This document shows, in pieces, positions 58,969 to 64,000 of a stretch of 64,000 nucleotides of DNA. Position 1 is the stretch's first letter; each line of letters begins with the position of its first letter. Below the pieces are notes generated by a model. The model was not told the origin of the DNA. It saw only the letters and a list, made by a program, of their open reading frames with translations, and searched no databases. Source of the DNA: Paragonimus westermani (taxonomy: Eukaryota > Platyhelminthes > Trematoda > Plagiorchiida > Troglotrematidae); the NCBI GenBank assembly GCA_008508345.1, contig QNGE01001297.1, positions 67,884 through 131,883 of the forward strand, read 5' to 3'. A program made the translations under genes and the position numbers.

Positions 58969-59292
58969 ATGAACTCAACCGCAAGCCATGTTGCCGAAAA
59001 TGTGCACAAAAGGATTTCGAAGTCAAATTATGCATCCTTTGGTGCCTATGGCATTGAAAACATGACTGGAGCTGTCAATCCAAGAGGTTTACACAGCATG
59101 CGTGAAATCAGTCTTCTTGGAGAATTCGAGGACTTCGACAATACACATGGGCTTTGGACGATCAAACAAAACCGTTTTCATCGCGTACACTCAATCAAAC
59201 GAGCCGATCACACATACAACGGTGCATTCTATAAACAAGTAGTTAGGGATAGTCCAATTTCACGATGCAATAAGAGCAAATACGCTGACTAG
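58969..59292 (+). CDS. Unidentified ORF, 107 codons
   Basis: ATG with G at -3, ending TAG. The composition is protein-like, with low Leu/Ile bias and many polar and aromatic residues (SNYASFGAYGIENMTGAV, EISLLGEFEDFDNTHGLWT, ADHTYNGAFYKQVVRDSP). No signal peptide or membrane segment. A CATCTAG|TT acceptor lies just upstream, so it may instead be a terminal exon. No family recognised. Confidence 0.35.
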   Translation: MNSTASHVAENVHKRISKSNYASFGAYGIENMTGAVNPRGLHSMREISLLGEFEDFDNTHGLWTIKQNRFHRVHSIKRADHTYNGAFYKQVVRDSPISRCNKSKYAD

Positions 59293-62200
59293 GCTAAATT
59301 CTCCGCATATCGATGCGGCTACCGCCATACTGCATACAGTGCTTGAAGTAAATCTCAGGACGATCGGACGATGATGCGCTCAGGAACTAACAAACAAGTG
59401 AAATCGGTACTCGTCATAAGAGTTTATTGGAAACGCTATTTGAACAGCAAAACATATAGCAACGGATTGCCACTAATACACAAAATCAACTGCTTCAGTT
59501 GATCTAGTGTTCTTTAATATTGTTGGAAAATGTCATAATTGTCTTAGTTGATGGTAATAGAGAGAAGCGCATCAGGCGCAATTATCGGCTCATCAACTTA
59601 CACACCAGAAACGGACGCAAAACGGTAATTGGACAAAGAAAAGGTGCCAGCCTATGACATACAAACGATCAACAGTTGTGCAATGGTCATTTACCGACCA
59701 AAAAACACGATGAGTATGATACAACATGTCAGATGTAGACACTGAGCGCGTAACAATAAAATGCGCATGACGAACGGATTAATCGCAACCTAGTTTGTCA
59801 ACTGTAATGTGACCAATTTCGCTACAAACAAACGAGTTGGAGAATGTCAGAATCCAGCCTGAATCAATATCTAATCAAAAAGAATATCCGAACGTCAAGT
59901 TGAGTAATCGGCTGCGAAACGGAAGGATGATCCATCAACTCACACGAACATCACATCTGAGAATCCATCTCGCATTTTAAGGTTAACCAGTATCTTAAGA
60001 TGGTGCATAATCCGACTCAACTGACCAATTAAGCAGATTTCTAAAGCCACATTTGTGAGTTTGCCAACAACACATACCATCGTCCTGTTTTTGACGCAGC
60101 ATGATTCAGTTCAAAAGAACGAGACAATAAAATAAGCGGATCATGTGTGCTAATCAAGTAAGTTTAAACAAATGGTACACTGACCGCAAATGAATAAAGA
60201 ACAATTATCAAAAGTTTTCAGGTGTCATGAATGGAAATCGTCCAAGCCGAAAGGCCCCAATAGAATGCACGGGAAACCACAGGGCCATGTCATTTAAGCG
60301 AACGTTGAAGGAAGACAGAATACAACGAAACAGACCACACGCGTAAGCGCCTCAGGGCCGTGTACACAAAAAATCAACAAACTCGCCTAGGGGAATCGTG
60401 ATAAAATAGTGGAGCATAAGGACATCAAAAACAAGGCTGACATGTAGCACGACAAACGTTGAACACTTGAATAAGGTGCGCAACCAGATCAGTCTGAAAT
60501 AGTCCAGTTGCTAGTAGGTGGAGAATTGGGGGCCTTCGAAGCCCTGTCAAACGTGTGTTGTATTTACAGGACGATTTGTAGCACAACTGCTCACTACCAT
60601 GAACCATGCAAGAGGCAACTTGTGCGGTGGGGCAAAATCAATCCTCTAAAGATGCGACCACAATCGGGACGGCTTGGAGCCAGAAGCCAGGTTTGTGGGA
60701 AACACATACAAACACAGCCAACATGTGGTTTCCAAGTCACAGAAAACCACATGGTGCCTTTCATTCAAACAACAAACAAACAGATGCGCAGACAAAGCGG
60801 GAAAAAGAAGGCACAGAAAACGGATAAAACCACCATTGGCGGGCACGTGTCCCAAGCGAAAAACGAAGTCAAACGTGTGCACAGCAAAATAGGCTTGAGA
60901 AAGAAAGTGAACCACACAAATCAAAATAAAAGAACCGGAACTGAAAATGAGAATAAATAAATCTCAAGTAAACTCTGACAACGAAGGCACATAACAACGA
61001 CTAGTGTGTTGTTTGGGTACTATATCATCAGGTCAACCTGACTTAAAACAACAATGACGTTCCAACTAAGGCACGCTCGGGGATAGCTGCTTTGTTGCAG
61101 ATCCGACTAATTCTCCCACCTCAGGCTGTAAGCGCCGATTCCCGAAGTTTGTACGAGGCTCCGGGCCGTAATAGCGTTCAACAACATAGTAACGGGTCTC
61201 TACCTGGTCAAACGAGAATAGGGGAACAGAAATGAAATGTGATGATCCACGTGCATGAGTATGGGTAAGTATAATCTAAGATACCTACGCAGTGTAGACA
61301 GGGTGATGGTGGTTTTCAACGTCCAATAGCTGAAAGCTACAGGCTTAAAATAAATCGAACTCAAAGGTTCACACAAGCCGTTTGAAACAACAGACGAAGC
61401 AGAAAACTTTGACAATTTCCGTTAGTAATATGTATATATATATATATATATAATTACATCTACATACGTAAATTATCGGTAGAAAAAAGACAGGATAGTT
61501 CTGAGCACCCAACTTACATGAGTCAGACATGTAAAGAAACAGAGCCTGATGAAGACGGACCAGAACAGAAAAAAACAAGTTACTGTCGAGGTTTCTTCGA
61601 CAAATCAAATGTCGCGCTAACGTACATGTGGTGGTTTGAGACAATGCCCGCCTGAGCATTAAACCCTACAGGAAGGAACGACAAGGTAACGAGGTAGTCA
61701 GTGTGATTGTGCACTGAAAAGTTTGAGATTTTGGATGGATTACGTGGTACTCTAACCTTTGATGAACATCCATCATTCGATGCTTTACTGTGAGCTGTTG
61801 AAAAAAATGCGACGTTTCCTTATTTTACCTGTTGCCATATGATGGAAAAATTTAGACTCAGACGTAATAGCGTTCACAACTCCGTGTTCTGAAAACCGCA
61901 CAACCAATGCGATCACTAGGATGCATTGTGATAGTGAGATCACCCATTCGAACACGTCAAAGTAGGGTGTCAACACTGTGAGAAAACTGGAATGCCTGTA
62001 AAGGACTGCTACCGTAAACCGGGGCATTATCACCTCGGACTAGTCGGTAATTCGGATTGGACAGTTTCAAGAAAAAGTGTTCATGCAGCCCGAACCCCTG
62101 ACCATACGATTATGACGATCCAACTCACTTCTTACAGTTGATCGGATGCATGAACTGAATCAACAATATCTTGCAATACTGGAAATCTCGTGCTCCTATT

Positions 62201-63142
62201 CAGACACCAGATTGGGAAGTCACCAAAATCATTGCTCCATTCAACTTCTTGAACTGGAACCATGATACACTTTCTTCATTTTACTTAAGAGTCAAGCGAC
62301 GTTAAGCAAAACATTCAGTCATATGAATTTAGCGCACGGCGACAAAATGGGGGAATAAATCAAAGTAGCGTTCGCGCTGAAATGGCTAACGTTTTGCATC
62401 AGTTTCTGTTGTCACCCATTCATCCGCATTGTTATTTACTGGGAGAGCAGCATCGGGTCATCAAACAACTCGGAATGTTTGAAACTAGTCAAAAATGCCG
62501 GTATCGTAATCTTGAATGAGGCTGGCTATATGACGAAACTATGTACTGTGCTAGCTGATGAAAGGAACCACAAAGGTGACAGTATGTCAGACAGTAAAAT
62601 TCCAATGGGATAATGAATATCGAAGAAGCTATAGGTTATTTTATTACATCCGTCGACAAACGGGTGGGAGATTAAACCAACGATGTTTACTGGGACAAGT
62701 ACGCTATAAATAGGTGTCATTCACTACACGTGACCAAATTCTTTTTGAGACCTGCCGTTCCCATGAATGATTCAGCACGCCACAAACTCGCTTGTCGGTT
62801 AGATTAGCTTCTGAAACCTGTCGTGCAATCTTAGGTTCCCGTTCCGTAAAGAATTCCTTTAGGTTGGGTAACACTCCAAAAATATTTTTGCAGGGTTCCT
62901 TCTAAGAAAGGAATTCGGTTAACGTCCACTCACTTTACGTGAGACGGATGACTTTTGTTTTCATTGTGCTTCACGATATTTCCTCACTTATTCCCGTTGA
63001 TAAACTTGAAGAATCAATTCTCGTGTACCAACATCATCATCACAGCAACCATAAGCCTAAACAGAAGGTACTATGGTTCGGGCTGCCGCTCACTTCATGT
63101 GACGTGAACTATCCTAGAAGACGTTATAAGGAAGGTTGAAAA
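59293..63142. other. Gene-poor, A-rich on the plus strand
   Basis: From about 59560 to 60960 the plus strand is visibly rich in A and C and poor in T, with open Lys/Asn/Gln-rich frames (60508-60960) that reflect composition rather than a gene. A TA microsatellite is at 61433-61452. Nothing else recognised. Confidence 0.35.
61433..61452. repeat. (TA)n microsatellite
   Basis: About ten TA units. Confidence 0.9.
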
Positions 63143-63847
63143 TTATTCAAAAAAAGAATAAATGCAAGAACTAGAAATGGTATGGATGCAGGTACGCCAT
63201 TGATTACGGCACACTGCGATCTCGGATAACGCTTCTAACCAGCCATTTGAGTGAACACGAGGACCACGGTCAAGCAGGCGACACCTACCCACTTTTTTCA
63301 CTGGTGCAGCCAGAGTCTTCACATTTCGTGACCAGGCTGTTGCCTGACCACCATGCGGTTTTACGCAACTGTTGGTGATCTCAGTATATAACGTCCAGTA
63401 CGGTAAACGATCAGCTGGCATATGGAGTATGTGACCCAACCGTCGCAAACTGTGCAACGCGATTAGCTGACCAATTGATCGTGTACTCCGAGTGTTCCGG
63501 AAGAAGTGCAGGCGAACTGCCACATTGCTCATACAATCAGTCCACTTAATGTGGGTCACTTGGCGTAGATACCGATGGTTGCGAACAAGCCAGGTTTCCG
63601 AACCATAGAGCAAAACGGGACGCCCATAACCATTATATACCCTTTCTTTTACCGCCAACCGAACACCTTTTCGACGCCGCAGATAATGCGGTTTGGCGAA
63701 GGTAACTCGTGCCTTTTTTTTTATCCTCGCTGGTATCTCATCAGCAATATCATAAGGTGACAAGATAGTTCTAGGGAAAATATTCGGTTCCAATTCGACG
63801 GTCTTGCTTATAAGTAAGTTGATGATGTGGTGGTTTGTTTGGACCAA
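63143..63847 (-). pseudogene. C-terminal end of a non-LTR (LINE) polymerase ORF
   Basis: 234 open codons matching the region after the RT domain of fluke LINEs: EIPARIKKKARVTFAKPHYL, RVYNGYGRPVLLYGSETWLV, then an HRYLR…IKW segment, LHSLRRLGHILHMPADRLP and GRCRLLDRGPRVHSNGWLEA. Family patterns are RISKARxAF, VRxVLLYGSETW, LRWLGHVLRMP and GRCRLPGWGPRD. The catalytic RT palm is not present in this frame upstream, so the copy is 5'-truncated, as is common. The C-terminus ends near 63143 in a T-rich tail. The ORF is unbroken over 700 bases, so the insertion is not very old. RTE-like or CR1-like clade not settled. Confidence 0.8.
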
Positions 63848-64000
63848 CGATAGCTCACATCTCTCTGTGAAAAGTTTATGGTGGACAACATCGTTATATT
63901 AACCGTCCTTTGCTTCAGAAACATTGTTTATGACACCTTAATTGTTACCGACTGTGGCCCATTAATGACTACCTTTCACGTTATTTTAATTTCATTCACT
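63848..64000. other. Window edge
   Basis: Short flank upstream of the LINE fragment; nothing recognised. Confidence 0.3.

Noticed and set aside
60508..60960. 150-codon Lys/Asn-rich frame as a gene
   Set aside because: Open frames occur on both strands and the composition follows the A-rich base bias; no start context, domain or splice support.

Overview
The window looks like nuclear DNA from a flatworm, most likely a parasitic trematode. It is AT-leaning and gene-poor, with short exons in long introns. It is littered with retroelements of kinds typical of flukes: Penelope-like elements (PLEs) with GIY-YIG endonucleases, a Ty3/gypsy gag, non-LTR reverse transcriptase relics, tRNA-derived SINEs and hammerhead-ribozyme-like motifs. 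A 447-base run of N at 32347-32793 marks a scaffold gap. No bacterial gene structure, operon, CRISPR array or rRNA was seen. The species assignment is inference from element types only.

Layout. 1-1206: a broken gypsy-type gag on the minus strand with a primer-binding site and LTR, facing a second, inverted LTR copy. 6786-14490: four or five short plus-strand exons whose splice phases agree, encoding a charged, probably coiled-coil protein. 18757-19745: a 5'-truncated PLE (PLE-C) split by a 110-bp SINE tail with a target-site duplication. 20846-21115: a promoter-like block, probably a solo LTR. 23240-23990: a non-LTR RT relic. 24558-27014: a nearly complete PLE (PLE-A) with one in-frame stop. 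28081-28335: a possible first exon with a signal peptide. 32247-32946: a repeat, the gap, then a near-perfect 66-bp inverted repeat containing a hammerhead-like core. 33616-34600: a decayed PLE (PLE-D), also carrying a SINE tail insertion. 35334-35563 and 40178-40521: possible terminal exons. 42446-44257: a 5'-truncated PLE with an unbroken ORF (PLE-B), followed by a full hammerhead-like motif. 44948-55898: scattered plus-strand exon candidates, some phase-compatible. 46264-46845: inverted copies of a repeat with hammerhead-like cores. 48055-48870: SINEs and a fold-back. 56280-59292: three long unidentified ORFs. 63143-63847: the C-terminal end of a LINE.

The best-supported calls are the retroelements. 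Host exons are inferred from open frame, splice consensus, phase and residue composition only; none matched a family I can name, so their confidences are low to moderate. The most interesting theme is the set of self-cleaving-RNA-like motifs linked to PLEs or PLE-like repeats, together with a short SINE tail found inserted inside two separate PLE copies.
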